A model generated the notes under the pieces. The model was not told the DNA's origin. It made no database searches and worked only from the letters and a program-made list of their open reading frames with translations. A stretch of 64,000 bases of DNA from Spodoptera frugiperda. Its lineage: Eukaryota; Arthropoda; Insecta; Lepidoptera; Noctuidae. The DNA lies in the NCBI RefSeq assembly GCF_023101765.2, contig NC_064225.1, forward strand, positions 1,240,001 through 1,304,000, written 5' to 3'. The first letter of the stretch is position 1, and each line of letters starts with the position of its first letter. Made by a program: the position numbers and the translations under genes. Positions 50,035-60,472 of the stretch are shown piece after piece.

Positions 50035-50202
50035 AGAGAAACTCCTAATGTGGGGCACATTAGGAGTTTCTCCTGTGTCGTGGGTGCGTTTACAAACATA
50101 CAATTTCACATGCACATGATACCCAGACCGGGAACAACAATTTGTGGATCACTGCACGGCAGCCAGTTGCCCAGCCACCACGCCAACCGTGCAGTCAAAT
50201 TT
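50035..50202 (-). mobile_element. tRNA-like SINE 2 with head deletion
   Basis: GGAGTTTCTCCTGTGTCGTGG, CATGATACCCAGACCGGG, TTTGTGGATCAC, then a jump to GCACGGCAGCCAGTTGCCC. About 45 bases containing the B box are missing, so this copy cannot use the pol III promoter. Its left end carries a short palindrome (TTAGGAGTTTCTC with GAGAAACTCCTAA). Confidence 0.65.
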
Positions 50203-50244
50203 TTAAATGGCAAATTGAAGCAATTGACATTTGGACCAACGGCT

Positions 50245-50556
50245 TAACGTACTTTGCGAGGCATGGTGTACATTGTATAGCGGCATTACGTGCCGTAATG
50301 TGCACCTGCAGTTTGCACAGTTGACGCGGTGGCTGGGCAAGCGGCTGCCACGCAACGTGCAGCGGGTTCGATTCCCGCACGGAGCAACTCTTTGTGTGAT
50401 CCACAAATTGTTGTTTCGGGTCGGGGTGTCATGTGTATGTGAACTTGTATGTTTGTAAACGCACCCACGACACTGGAGAAAATCATAGTGTGGGACAAGG
50501 TATAAAAAAATACCTCTGCCTAACCCTTCGGGGATAAAAGGCGTGACGATACACAG
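50245..50556 (+). mobile_element. SINE 1 tail split by a SINE 2 insertion
   Basis: SINE 1 sequence GTGTACATTGTATAGCGGCA, ending TAATGTGCACCT at 50307, is interrupted and resumes at about 50511 (ACCTCTGCCTAACCCTTCGG). The word ACCT appears on both sides. Confidence 0.75.
50308..50510 (+). mobile_element. tRNA-like SINE 2, best copy
   Basis: Head TTGACGCGGTGGCTGGGCAAG (A box) with an intact B box GGGTTCGATTCCC, then GAGCAACTCTTTGTGTGATCC, TTGTTGTTTCGGGTCGGGG, CATGTGTATGTGAACTTG, CGCACCCACGACACTGGAG, and a short A-rich end. A and B boxes of pol III type are both readable. Confidence 0.85.
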
Positions 50557-51498
50557 TTTCTGATATTTCATCCTTCCATCTTGAATGTACACTTACGGTA
50601 TACCTTTTACTCGACTTTTCAATAAAAATGGGTCATGCTTTCACCACGATACATCGAGAAAGCGACAAATCCAATTCACTTCGTCAATTTTGAAACCTTT
50701 CTCGTTTTAAAAAGAACCTACACTCTTCATTTCTACTGCCTTGTTACGAAGTTTCCTTGTTTCAATTCCCAGTTGAGGTAAAGAATTATTAGGTTGTGTG
50801 TCGTCGAAATTTTTAATGCTAAGTGTAGTTTGGAATTGTGCCTAAAACTTGAGAATGTATGTGTTAGGTATAGTGTATTTTCTTTATAATTTCTTTATAA
50901 TTTCTTTTATATTTTTTTTTCGATAAACGATACAATCTAAAACAAGAGAAGCCCAGTCGTCAAACACCAAGGAAATTGTACCAAAACTAAAGGCGTCCTA
51001 TGTGTGAAGCAAGTATAACTGCTTTCAATAATAAGTACGACAAAGAAGACTGAACGCTTGGAAATGATATCTCAAAACTCTCAACAAAGAAATAATATCA
51101 TCACCTCTACTTTAAATGAAAGTCACCTTAAACCATTAACCAATAGCAACAACCATATAACTCTCCAAGCCATAACCACAGTATAACTTTCAAAGAATAA
51201 AACTGCAAGTACGGATAGCCGACCCCTTTTTCTTCAAGGTAAAAAGGCGAAATCTTTAAATTCTCAAGGAAACTCTCAATCCATAAAACTTTATAGCTAC
51301 AGCAACGGAGACCATTAAAACGAAAGGGTCCAACAATCCATTGAGAAGCGAGAGGTCGCTACTGCAAACAATTGTAATCATTACGATTTTATAAAGGCAT
51401 TGCTTAAAAGTGCTATTAAAATTAGCTATACGACGCATAATGGGCGGCGCTTTAAAAGGTTATTGAATAATAGATTTGTTGAGTACAAAAAGTCTGGG
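50557..51498. other. Long non-coding stretch
   Basis: AT-rich; no recurring repeat or supported gene. Confidence 0.35.
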
Positions 51499-51735
51499 TG
51501 TTTTTTGTGGTATAAGCCGGTAAATGAGTAGACGGATTACGTGATGGTAAGCAATCGTCGTCGCCCGCGTCGGACATTCGAAACACCAGAGCAGTTACAA
51601 ATATGTTGTCGGACTTTTGGGGGTTCAGAATTTTTAGAGTTGTTGGTGAATCAGGGGTTGGAAACATTGGGAAGGGGGGTAATTGGGCTTACGATAACCT
51701 CACTCACACAACGAAACACAACGCAAGCGTTGTTT
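51499..51735 (-). mobile_element. Retroposon family A
   Basis: TTTTTTGTGGTATAAGCCGG, AGACGGATTACGTGATGG, CGGACATTCGAAACACCAG, ACCTCACTCACACAACG, ACACAACGCAAGCGTTGTTT. Stops just before the 5' head. Confidence 0.7.
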
Positions 51736-52374
51736 TATGAAATTTACTGAAAGGAATTTGATGAAATTTGTTATACATGATAGGGGTGATATAATAATTT
51801 TTATCCCAAGAGAACGCGGGTGAAACCGCTGACCGAAACTAGTTTTTAATAAACTGTAACTGCAGTTCCAGCTAATAAGTCAATTTAAAACCAATATAAC
51901 ACTTTCATTTCATTTTAAACTCCATTTCTTCTTCAAAGCGTAAAATTTTAACCGTCCAAACGTTACATTAACGGGCTCTCAAATTGATTCAAAATATCAA
52001 AACGTCAGACGCAATGCACTGAAACCCTTTAATGTCATAATTAAGACTTGGCTACATGCCTTCCATTAAAACCGTTTAAACTTGAGACACTCCCTTTCTA
52101 ATTTTAGATAAATTTATTTTCATTGGCCATTGTTCTAAAGTGTAGAGCTTGATCAATAAATATTTGTAAATGATAAAATGATATTTATTTTTGCAAATAG
52201 GTTACAATGTAACTCTTTTACACGTCAATCTCTCAAATAACTAGATGAGGCTGGCATTTCCCATCGGACTACTCTGAGAAGAAATGACGAAACAAAATCA
52301 AAGGGCATAGTCTGTTTTAAAGTCCAGACAAAAATCAATTAAAGATGTCGGAGAATTTCTAGTATTTGAGTTGC
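51736..52374. other. Non-coding stretch
   Basis: At 51790-51845 ACGCGGGTGAAACCGCTGACC and AAACTAG weakly resemble a Helitron-like end. No gene supported. Confidence 0.35.
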
Positions 52375-52512
52375 ACAGAGTCTGGAATTCTGCCCAGTGC
52401 ATAGCAATAAACTCACCCTTTATTACATGGGACTTAATAACATAAATGGTGAAAAGTGAGTGTACATTCTATAGCGGCATTACGTGCCGTAATGCATCTC
52501 TGCCTAGTTGTT
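52375..52512 (+). mobile_element. tRNA-like SINE 1, 3' two thirds
   Basis: CACAGAGTCTGGAATTCTGCC, TATTACATGGGACTTAATAAC, TAGCGGCATTACGTGCCG, CATCTCTGCCTA. Confidence 0.7.
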
Positions 52513-52884
52513 GAATAGTTGTTATTGACAGAATTATTTTTGAAAGCGTCTTAATTACAGTGACCTTTGAGTATAATGAATGACCACCAATGATCAAATC
52601 CGGATTAACAGTTATACCTCGCTACGAACCAATCTACTCACAGAACCAGATAAGTACGTATATAAGTGGCGATCTCTTGACCCACATCGATGGGAAGGCT
52701 CACTGATTGCATCGGAGGTCTCTAATGAGAGGAACGAGGATAAAATTTCCATTTACAAATAAGACTAATAACCGTAGCGTAAGATAGCAAGGTTCTCTTG
52801 AAAGTGGGTAAAAAAATATTGATGGTTTTGTGTTAAGAATTTTATTTTTCAATAAAAGCTTTAGATGGTACAGCTATAGGTTTT
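52513..52884. other. Non-coding stretch
   Basis: No recurring repeat or supported gene. Confidence 0.35.
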
Positions 52885-53040
52885 TAATTTTCCGGAGCTG
52901 CGAACTACCTAGCGGGTTTACCGGAGCTCCAGCTTGAAAAGCAGGAGTAGGAATGGGGTGGTTTTTATGCAGTAAGAGTCTAACTCTCCCTCTCGCCTCG
53001 CGTAAGGCGAGAGAAGTCATTGGATGATTTTCCCGAAAAA
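52885..53040 (+). mobile_element. Retroposon family D
   Basis: TTCCGGAGCTGCGAACTACC, TAGCGGGTTTACCGGAGC, AAGCAGGAGTAGGAATGGGG, CGTAAGGCGAGAGAAGTC, with an A-rich end. Confidence 0.75.
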
Positions 53041-53204
53041 AAGGGTTCCGTAGCCAAATAGCAAAAACCGGAACCCTTATAGATTCATCATGTCTGTCTG
53101 TCCGTTTGTCCGTCCGTATGTCACAGCCATTTATTACCGAAACTGTTGGGCCTACATAGTTAAAATTTTGTTTTATTATATGACTGAATAAAAAAATACT
53201 TGTC

Positions 53205-53275
53205 AAATATTTTTCTATTACCTAACCGAGGAACTAAGTAGATTTTGATTTTTTATTCCCCGTCATTATACCTAT
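53205..53275. mobile_element. MITE-like family G, end fragment
   Basis: TTACCTAACCGAGGAACTAAG, TAGATTTTGATTTTTTATTCC and CCGTCATTATACCTATT match the right end of family G. Confidence 0.5.
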
Positions 53276-53954
53276 TCGCAAGAAAAGCCGTGGAATAGCA
53301 TCAGTGCTAAACTAGGATGCGCTTCTAGTATGATATTAATAGTGTAATATTTTAAACTGTAATCAAATAAAGACTAAATACCATTACTCATAGATACGAA
53401 AATCGATAAACAAAAGAGTTCACGTGACGCTTTAAAAACAATGAATAACTGAAAGTTTCTACGAAAAATTATTCCAGATGAAAACATTCAGCCAAACAAA
53501 TATCACCTTTAACAAGATAAAAATAGATGATAAATTCGATCAGCCTGATATTTTTACCTTGTAAGCAACAAACAATTCTGAAAACGAGGCTCTAAATAAA
53601 GTAAAACCAGCCAAAGTAAAAACACATGTACACTCAACGCTCTCGTTACTCCTAATAACCCTTCAAATTTATACGTCAAATTTCACTCCACGCAAAAATA
53701 AACCATTTCTCTATTACATATAGGGTACATTTTCAGTTGATGAGCTAGTGAAATTGTCACCGTATCAGATTATAACTGATGAGGGTTGGTAATAAGATAT
53801 TATGTAGACGGTTGATGAAACTAGGCGAAGAAGACTGCATAGCGGCGGGGTTTTCACCTGCGAAAGAAAAAGATAGATTAATAAATGTCTGTAATATAAG
53901 TCTTGTGTTATATTTTTTTGGTTTTTGGACGGTAAACAAATCTTTTTTGGTCTT
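53276..53954. other. Non-coding stretch
   Basis: Overlapping frames at 53757-54034 on the minus strand and 53779 on the plus strand have no domain. No recurring repeat. Confidence 0.35.
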
Positions 53955-54158
53955 TTTTTTAAAAAACGTTGTCCCACATTAGGATTTTCTCCTGTGTCGT
54001 GGGTGCGTTTACAAACATACAAGTTCACATGCACATGACACCCAAACCCGACACAAGAATTTGTGCCTCACACAAAGAGTTGCTCCGTGCGGGAATCGAA
54101 CCCGCTACCCGTTGCGCGGTACCCAGTTGCCCAGCCACCGCACTAACCGTGCAGTCAT
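53955..54158 (-). mobile_element. tRNA-like SINE 2
   Basis: TTTTTTTTAAAAAACGTTGTC, TAGGATTTTCTCCTGTGTCG, CACACAAAGAGTTGCTCCG, intact reversed B box GGGAATCGAACCC, GCCCAGCCACCGCACTAACC. Abuts family E. Confidence 0.8.
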
Positions 54159-54175
54159 TAGACAGCAAGTAGACA

Positions 54176-54300
54176 GAAACAAACGAAACGAGAGTGCGTT
54201 TGGCGCTCTTATTGGTTGGTACATTCGTACGGGCCAATCAGAGCGTCGAACGCGCACTCGTTTCAATTACTTTAAACGTAAAGCAAACTCGTACTAATGC
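54176..54300. repeat. CCAAT-palindrome MITE, family E
   Basis: AACGAAACGAGAGTGCGTTTG, CTCTTATTGGTTGGTACATTC, GGGCCAATCAGAGCGTCG, CGCACTCGTTTC, AGCAAACTCGTACTAATGC. The left tip is missing. Confidence 0.7.
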
Positions 54301-54382
54301 TAAATTAATTATGTTTGTAACTTAATAACGTAATTCGTCCAGTTTAAAAAACGAGGCTAGGGCTCATATTCACCATTAATGA

Positions 54383-54552
54383 TAGGGCCCAGAAGGGCTG
54401 ATGTCTGATCCGGAGCTGCGGACTACCTAGCAGCTTTACCTTTTTAAGCAGGAGTAGGAACGGGGTAGTTTTTAGTCAGTAAGAGCCTGATACTCCCTCT
54501 CGCCTCGCCAAAGGCGGGAGAAGTCATTGGATGATTTTCCACCCTTAAAAAA
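54383..54552 (+). mobile_element. Retroposon family D
   Basis: GGGCCCAGAAGGGCTGATG, TCCGGAGCTGCGGACTACC, AGCAGGAGTAGGAACGGGG, CCAAAGGCGGGAGAAGTC, ending in AAAAAA. Confidence 0.75.
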
Positions 54553-55054
54553 GGGGCTCATATTCAAATATGAATGATTTAGCTGCTATACTTTTGCGTG
54601 ATCGCGTGTCGCAGTGCTGCTTATATTCTTACTAGTCGGGTTACCTCGAACCAAGCCTTGAAACACAATGAATATAATAAATGCTATTAACGTTTTCTTA
54701 AACTTAGACAAGGATAGACAGATATTTATGACGGTACGCTTTTAATTTAATGCTAGACTGGATTCTGCTAACGACGCCTTGACTCGCGGTGAGCGTCGTC
54801 GTTTGAATTCAAATCAGTCTGACTCTGTTCTAGTGAAGTCAGTTGAGTAGAAATGGACATAAATATTAATTTTGTTACTAATAATTGTATTATTGGGGAA
54901 ATTTAATATTTTCGAGGTTGAGGTTTGATCTATTGATTGGATTGTTAGTCTAACTGTGTATTGGTTATTTATGATGTCCAGTTTTGGATTAGCAAAAAGT
55001 ATTATTCAGTCTGCCTCGTTGGTCGAGTGCTCGCAAGTACGACAAACCCGTGCA
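54553..55054. other. Non-coding stretch
   Basis: A SINE 1 head stub (CAGTCTGCCTCGTTGGTCG) lies at 55009-55030, directly before the next family D copy. No gene supported. Confidence 0.35.
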
Positions 55055-55258
55055 TGCTTAAAGAGCCATCAGACCACCGCAGATGGGGTCTGATGCCTGA
55101 TCCGGAGCTGCATACTACCTAGCAGGTTTACCGGGGCTCCGGCTCGAAAAGCAGGTGTAGAAATGGTATGGTTTTTAGTCAGTAAGATTCTGACACTCCC
55201 TCTCGCCTCGCCCACGGTGGAAGAAGTCATTGGATGATTTTTCCCCCTTCAAAAAAAC
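55055..55258 (+). mobile_element. Retroposon family D
   Basis: GCTTAAAGAGCCATCAGACC, GATGGGGTCTGATGCCTG, CAGGTTTACCGGGGCTCC, TTTAGTCAGTAAGATTCTG, CCACGGTGGAAGAAGTC, with a short A end. Confidence 0.75.
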
Positions 55259-55559
55259 CCAAAACTTTACTAACACTCATCTCAACGTAAGAATAAAACT
55301 TAAAACCTTAACAGTCTTACATCATTTCAATTCATTCTTTTCTATCAAAACAGTAACTAGAAACATAACCGCAACACTAACGACAAAAATAAAAACATTA
55401 AAAAACAGCGAACAAAGACTTCAGAAAGCTATTTTTATTTCCTTTCAAAGAAAATATCTTTAAAAGACACCAAACGACTTCATATTAGACTACTGCTATC
55501 GATGAAGACATTTTCATAGTATAAGAGCTGCTGAAGCGTCCAAATAAAGTATGTCCTGT
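55259..55559. other. Non-coding stretch
   Basis: No recurring repeat. The 77-codon frame at 55230-55463 starts inside family D at a GTG and is not a gene. Confidence 0.3.
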
Positions 55560-55660
55560 AAGGCCAATTTTTGCCGATGCTAATGAACCATCCAATCAAA
55601 GCACCGAACGCGGTCTCTTTTCGATCTCGTCAAACGTAAAACAAATTCGTACTAAGCCCA
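55560..55660. repeat. CCAAT-palindrome MITE, family E, right half
   Basis: AACCATCCAATCAAAGCACC, GAACGCGGTCTCTTTTCG, AACGTAAAACAAATTCGTAC. The left half is degraded. Confidence 0.55.
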
Positions 55661-55922
55661 CAGATTCGTGGCTTAATTGTTTATAATACGCTAAGGGCAA
55701 TAATTACAATATGGTGTACAGCCAACTCAGTACATTCAGGTTTGGATTTGTTATGTACCAATATAAGCTGACCGTTAAATGTGTAGAAAGAACATAATAA
55801 TATAAAGCCAGACTGTGATAAACTGGATTTTTAAAAAGAAGATGATGTGCTGTGCTGTTTACTGCCAGGTTATAACAGTGATTAGTGTCCTTAGCGTGTA
55901 ATAAATAATCATCCTACAAGCT
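55661..55922. other. Non-coding stretch
   Basis: No recurring repeat or supported gene. Confidence 0.3.
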
Positions 55923-56095
55923 TAAGTGTGGGAGAGCCATGCTTCGGCACGAATGGGCCGGCACGACCGGAGTGATACTACAGCCACACAGGAAACGTTG
56001 TGAAACACCGACGCTTGTGTTGTGTAAGTAAGGTTACTGGAGGCCACTTACCATCAGGTGATCCTACTTGTTTACCATATACCATAAAAAAATTA
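55923..56095 (+). mobile_element. Retroposon family A with central deletion
   Basis: Head TTAAGTGTGGGAGAGCCATG, CGACCGGAGTGATACTAC, then a jump to CACTTACCATCAGGTGATCC and TATACCATAAAAAAA. The CCCAATC...CGGCGGCG part is missing. Confidence 0.75.
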
Positions 56096-56587
56096 TTAAC
56101 TTTGCAGGATGAACTTTAATCGACATGTTCATAGCTCTTACACTATCTGAGGAAACCGCTTCGGTAACAATGAAATTAAAATTTACGGTTCGAATTGTGT
56201 AGAGTATCGAGATTCTGGTGGTACAGTTATTGACTTTGTAATGTTGGGTGGTTTTGTTTCAATGTGAGAGATATGTGTGTTAAGTTGGTTGTATTTATGA
56301 CTATGGATGACGAGGACTTATCGCCGTAGTCGGTCATTTAATTGTTTTTGCAACAAAATTGTTCCTTAAGAATAGTGAAAGTCTTTGACTGCCAATAGAA
56401 AACTGTTGAAAGCAAATCCTCCGCTAACGTCGGTCACCGGTGACCACCACGGCGTTCAATGTGTTAAGTAATCATTAAATGTCTCTCATTAGCAGTTAAT
56501 CAAGTAAGTTGAAAATAATGTACCTATGGATTTTATCATCTGATTAGAATTATGTACTTTCAATCCAGTTAAAAATGATTTGAAAAT
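56096..56587. other. Non-coding stretch
   Basis: No recurring repeat or supported gene. Confidence 0.35.
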
Positions 56588-56785
56588 AGGGTAGATTACT
56601 GATTTTTATTTTAATGTCCATCTTGTACATTATACGTAGAAATGATATATTTGCTCCTACTTTAATTTGTTTTAATCTAAGTATTGTTATCTTTATCACT
56701 AATATTTTTCATGTTTAATATGTTTTCATTACCTAACTGACGGCCTAAATACATTTTTAATTTTCATACCCCGTCATGATCCTTA
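56588..56785. mobile_element. MITE-like family G with internal deletion
   Basis: AGGGTAGATTACTGATTTTTA, then a jump to ATACGTAGAAATGATATATTT, CTAACTGACGGCCTAAATAC, CCCCGTCATGATCCTT. The left half of the central inverted repeat is lost. Confidence 0.6.
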
Positions 56786-57205
56786 TTATCGAATCTAAAA
56801 CTATTTGCTTCAACCAGAATCTTTTATTATTGAATCTAAGTTTATTTTTCTCAACACTTCCTCAGCATCAAACTCTATGAATAATAAAAAGAAAAAAGTA
56901 AAAAGCGAACGGAAGAAAAACGCTAAGAACCTGAGGCATAGTATCTGCAGTATTTTAAAAAATAAGGTTAGAAGTCAATCAATAAATTCATAATAAATTA
57001 TGCAAGGTTGTAAGTGAATTGCTGTCGTAAAATTCATTCATGTGGAGAAAAATATCTCGATGGCATATCGGAATACTAAATTATTTGGATGAGGTGCCTA
57101 CGCACTCGGTGCGAAATACGCTGGGAAGGTGATGTTACTTTCCATTTTGAGCGGTGCGTTGCACAACAATATTTTTTCTGACATTTTATTAGAAATTCTT
57201 TTTTT
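56786..57205. other. Non-coding stretch
   Basis: Lys/Ser-rich 62-codon frame at 56805-56993 begins with TTG and is low in complexity; not called. No recurring repeat. Confidence 0.35.
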
Positions 57206-57311
57206 ATGGAATAGGTGACAAACGAGCAGAGTTCTGATGGCAAGCAATCAGCACCGCCCATGGACACCTGCAATACCAGAGGAGTCACAGGTGCGTTGTC
57301 GGCCTTTAATT
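57206..57311 (-). mobile_element. Retroposon family A, old subfamily
   Basis: TTTTTATGGAATAGGTGAC, GCAATCAGCACCGCCCATGG, GGAGTCACAGGTGCGTTGTC. Shares its variant core with 1214 and 47385. Confidence 0.6.
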
Positions 57312-57329
57312 CTAACTAAGAAGTTTTCC

Positions 57330-57430
57330 CCATGGATGCAAGATGAGTCTAATCAGTCGATCGGGTGATTATTTGGGATTAGGGATGCCTATATCCAGCA
57401 GTAGACGTCTTACTACTGATATATACATAC
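57330..57430 (+). mobile_element. LINE 3' stub
   Basis: TATATCCAGCAGTAGACGTC and TTACTACTGATATATAC resemble the widespread moth LINE 3' end meaning 'cagcagtggacgtc...ggctgatatg'. It runs into a TACATACATAC and A-rich run, where a SINE 2 copy starts on the minus strand. Confidence 0.4.
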
Positions 57431-57436
57431 ATACAA

Positions 57437-57575
57437 AAAAAAAACTTTGCCCCACAATAGGATTTTCTCCTGTGTCGTGGATGCGTTTACAAACATACAA
57501 GTTCACATACACATGACACCCAGACTCGAAACAACAATATGGATCACACAAAGAGTTGCATCGTGCTAACCTTGC
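57437..57575 (-). mobile_element. tRNA-like SINE 2, head truncated
   Basis: ATAGGATTTTCTCCTGTGTCG, TTACAAACATACAAGTTCAC, CACACAAAGAGTTGCATCGTG. The B box and A box parts are absent. Confidence 0.7.
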
Positions 57576-58080
57576 CAAACTAAGAGATGAGGATAATGAA
57601 TCGAATCTTAATTAGGGACTTAACCATATTTTACGAATAATTCTGTTAGAAATGATACTTCTGTATAAATATGTACAGTACTATGTACACATAAATTGAC
57701 TCACCACGATACAACAGATCATTTTTGTTTTTCAGAGGGGATTGTTGAGAGATATACGGAAGAGAGAGATCAAAGAAAAACTGGATATATATATACGTAC
57801 GGGAAACAACATCAAGGAAAGGAGGCTGTAATAAAATGATCTTTGAACAAGATGAAGCTTGACTTTCTATTTTTGGAAATGAAAACTGGAAGATAGGAAG
57901 AGATTGTTTAAATGTAAACAAGACAAGGCTCAAAAAACAAGGAACAGCTTTAACTGTTGCACTTAAAGACATTTAATGATTACTTAAACTATTCCTTAGT
58001 AATGCTTTTGTTCTGAAAACAATTGCTAAGGACTGGGTTAAGCAACCATTAAATGACTCGGAGTACGGCGGCAAATAACA
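57576..58080. other. Non-coding stretch
   Basis: The minus-strand frame at 57646-57972 begins with TTG and has no domain. No recurring repeat. Confidence 0.35.
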
Positions 58081-58180
58081 TTTTTATAATAACTATCGTG
58101 AGACATACTAAATTAACTAAAAATCATGGTTTTACTCACGTACATTAATGGAGAAAAGCTCTACTAGTTTCGTTGAGTTT
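58081..58180 (+). repeat. Inverted-repeat family M, second subtype
   Basis: AATAACTATCGTGAGACATAC, ATCATGGTTTTACTCACGTAC, ATTAATGGAGAAAAGCTC, ACTAGTTTCG. Matches the reverse of 42807-42905. Confidence 0.6.
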
Positions 58181-58262
58181 GCTATGATATCCTCGCTTGG
58201 TAGGCGGATTAGAAATAATAGTCTGACTATAACATGCTAAGTTTTTCATGCATTTCGCATAA

Positions 58263-58640
58263 TAGGGTAGATGATTAATTTTTATTTTAATGTCCGTTCA
58301 TAGATTATTTTTAAATATAAGACATGTATTTTTTATTTTCTTACGGAAACAAATACTTTCGAACATAATATTTAAAATATCCCGAGACGTCACTTCTAAG
58401 TACATTATTTATACGTAGAAATGACGTATTTGCTCTCACTTCTAAACTTTGATTCATTTTAACTAAGTATTGTTATTACATATTAATTTTTTTCATTACC
58501 TAACTGACGGACTACAAAGAGATGAGTGGAAAGAAGGCAGAAACGCCTTTGGCCTGGGGACCACCATGGCTGAAAATAAAATAATAAAATAACTGAAGAA
58601 CTAAATAGATTTAAAATTTTCATACCCCGTCATCATCTCA
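58263..58640. mobile_element. MITE-like family G carrying a LINE stub
   Basis: AGGGTAGATGATTAATTTTT at the left, CATACCCCGTCATCATC at the right, with the central inverted repeat (CGTCACTTCTAAG, TAGAAATGACG). It is interrupted at 58515-58590 by an unrelated 76-bp insert. Confidence 0.75.
58515..58590 (+). mobile_element. 76-bp RTE-like LINE 3' end inserted in family G
   Basis: Translates as QRDEWKEGRNAFGLG and on to a stop, like the C-terminal tail of RTE-type ORF2, then AAAATAAAATAATAAAAT. It is flanked by AACTGACGGACTA (58502-58514) and AACTGAAGAACTA (58591-58603), a 13-bp direct repeat with two changes. An extreme 5' truncation by target-primed reverse transcription explains it. Confidence 0.65.
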
Positions 58641-58934
58641 ATACCCAAAAGAAGAAAATACCTTAAAGCTCTTTACAATACTCATACTCAATTTCCTAGT
58701 ACTTTGGGAGTCGAAACATGATTTTGATGGACATGAATTTATCCGCCACGATTCCGAAGCTTAGTGCGTAAACCCTGTGAGATGTTTGAAATATTCACGG
58801 CCCGATGAGCATGTGATTGACTCGATTCCTTCACCCAACTCTTAGATAGCCGGTTTTGACTCGCTCAACCAATTCTCGCGATCTAAATTGAATAGTTAGA
58901 GCTTTGATGGGGGTATTGAAGTTTGGTTATCTAT

Positions 58935-59032
58935 GTTTGGGTCTCGGGTTCGATTCCCGGGTCGGGCAAGATATTTTTTTTCGGGTTTTTGAAATTTTCT
59001 CAGTAGTAGCACGGAGTCTGGTACTGGAAATT
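58935..59032 (+). mobile_element. tRNA-like SINE 1, head part
   Basis: GGGTCTCGGGTTCGATTCCCG (B box intact), GGGCAAGATATTTTTTTTCGG, CAGTAGTAGCACGGAGTCTGG. The tail is missing. Confidence 0.65.
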
Positions 59033-59086
59033 CTGACAATCGTCCAAATGATTGGAATAAAAAAATTAAAGTACACAAAAAAGTAA

Positions 59087-59152
59087 TGCCGCCGGCGGCG
59101 ATTGCTTACTATCAGGTGATCCCTCTACTTGTTTACGGCTTTTTCCACAAAA
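59087..59152 (+). mobile_element. Retroposon family A, last 60 bases
   Basis: GCCGGCGGCGATTGCTTAC, TATCAGGTGATCCCTC, TTTTTCCACAAAAAAA. Confidence 0.6.
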
Positions 59153-59643
59153 AAACATTCCCTTTCTATGTTTTAGGGATTTTTTTTCAATATTCTCAAT
59201 TATATTAGGAATTTAAAAAATCAAAAATCTATCCATTTTATTGCAATAATAAGGACCAAGCTTAGTACTTACGTTTCAGTAAACTTTTATTCGACGATTA
59301 AGCCGAAAAGCAGCCTGAATTCTGTTATAAGTGTAGTAAATACAGCAATTTGATGGATGGCATAATAGTCCATTTATAATGTTCCCTAATATTTCATCTT
59401 CCGATATTTTTCCTTTGAATTCTTGATTCTAGTGTTAAAAGGCCTTTTTGTTGGGTGAGTAGGGGTGGACTGGCCTAGGCTTAGACTGATGGGCACCTAT
59501 TGTCTTCGATTTACGTATTATATTAAGTTAAAATGTAGTGATCAATCAACGTATTGGCTATGTTAGGACTTACTAGCTTTTTTTTTAGTATAAAAGTGTT
59601 TTCTTGTTAAATTAAAAGTAGTCTTAACCGACGAGTATGCATG
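59153..59643. other. Non-coding stretch
   Basis: No recurring repeat or supported gene. The last part (59460-59643) may belong to the LINE stub that follows. Confidence 0.35.
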
Positions 59644-59760
59644 AAAAGACTGATGACTGTTGATGAAGTGAAAGTGGTATGGAAATATCGTGGTAATTGG
59701 CGCTCCATTGGGTCTGCCTACCACCATGGGAGACAGGCGTAAGGTTATATATGTATGTTT
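59644..59760 (+). mobile_element. RTE-like LINE ORF2 C-terminal stub
   Basis: Reads KRLMTVDEVKVVWKYRGNWR and on to a stop at 59740-59742 (TAA), followed by TATATGTATG. Moth RTE-like ORF2 proteins end in a similar way (RLM-VDEAKEV---RGKW---VSAYP). Only the last 32 codons are present. Confidence 0.55.
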
Positions 59761-59783
59761 AAGTAGTAGTGTTACAAGTACGG

Positions 59784-59995
59784 TGCCGTTTTGGGGGTTA
59801 AGAATTTAAGGTTTGTTGGATTATATGTGATTGGGAAGACGGGTAATAAACCTCACTCACACAACGAAACACTCCGCAAGCGTTGTTTCACGTCGATTTT
59901 CTGTAAGGACGTGGTATCACTCCGATCGAGCCGGCCTATTCGTGCCGAAACATGACTCTTCTATCCTTATTTGAACTGTTAGACCAACGAAATAA
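59784..59995 (-). mobile_element. Retroposon family A, 5' two thirds
   Basis: GTGCCGTTTTGGGGGTTAAG, CTCACTCACACAACGAAACAC, GCAAGCGTTGTTTCACGTCG, CACTCCGATCGAGCCGGCC, CGTGCCGAAACATGACTC. The poly(A) side is lost. Confidence 0.7.
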
Positions 59996-60472
59996 GTTCC
60001 ATGGTAAAATATAATTTTGCAGCTATATAAAAATATGTACGACACAAAACAGTATCACCCAATTTGAAGATAATCTTCGCTAACATATTATTATTACGGG
60101 TGTATTATACGGCAAAATTATGTCGACCCAATTTCATAGCGTATAATGTGACAAAATTAAATTGTACCCTAATAATAACGGGCTCAAATACTTCCCTATA
60201 TTAGGAAATTGTAATCTAGACTAATAAATAAAATTGGATTGTCTTTTTTTAATATTGATAAAATATATTTTTATTACGTGTATATGAATACATATACTAA
60301 AATAAGTAGCCTAAGTTACTCTTAGCTACCTGCCATTAAAAGAGCCGTCAAAAATTGGTCCAGCCATTTCAGAGATTAGTGGGAAAAATAGACAAATGGA
60401 CAGACAAAAATTGTAAAAAATGTGATTTGGATGTATGTATCGTTTGGTATGTAGTAAAAATTTGTATTTTGT
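59996..60472. other. Non-coding stretch
   Basis: AAATTGGTCCAGCCATTTCAG at 60353 and AGACAAATGGACAGACA at 60391 resemble the tail of a common moth repeat but have no second copy here. Confidence 0.35.

Noticed and set aside
50203..50592. 129-codon minus-strand frame
   Set aside because: It spans a SINE 2 nested in SINE 1, begins at a non-ATG codon and has no domain.
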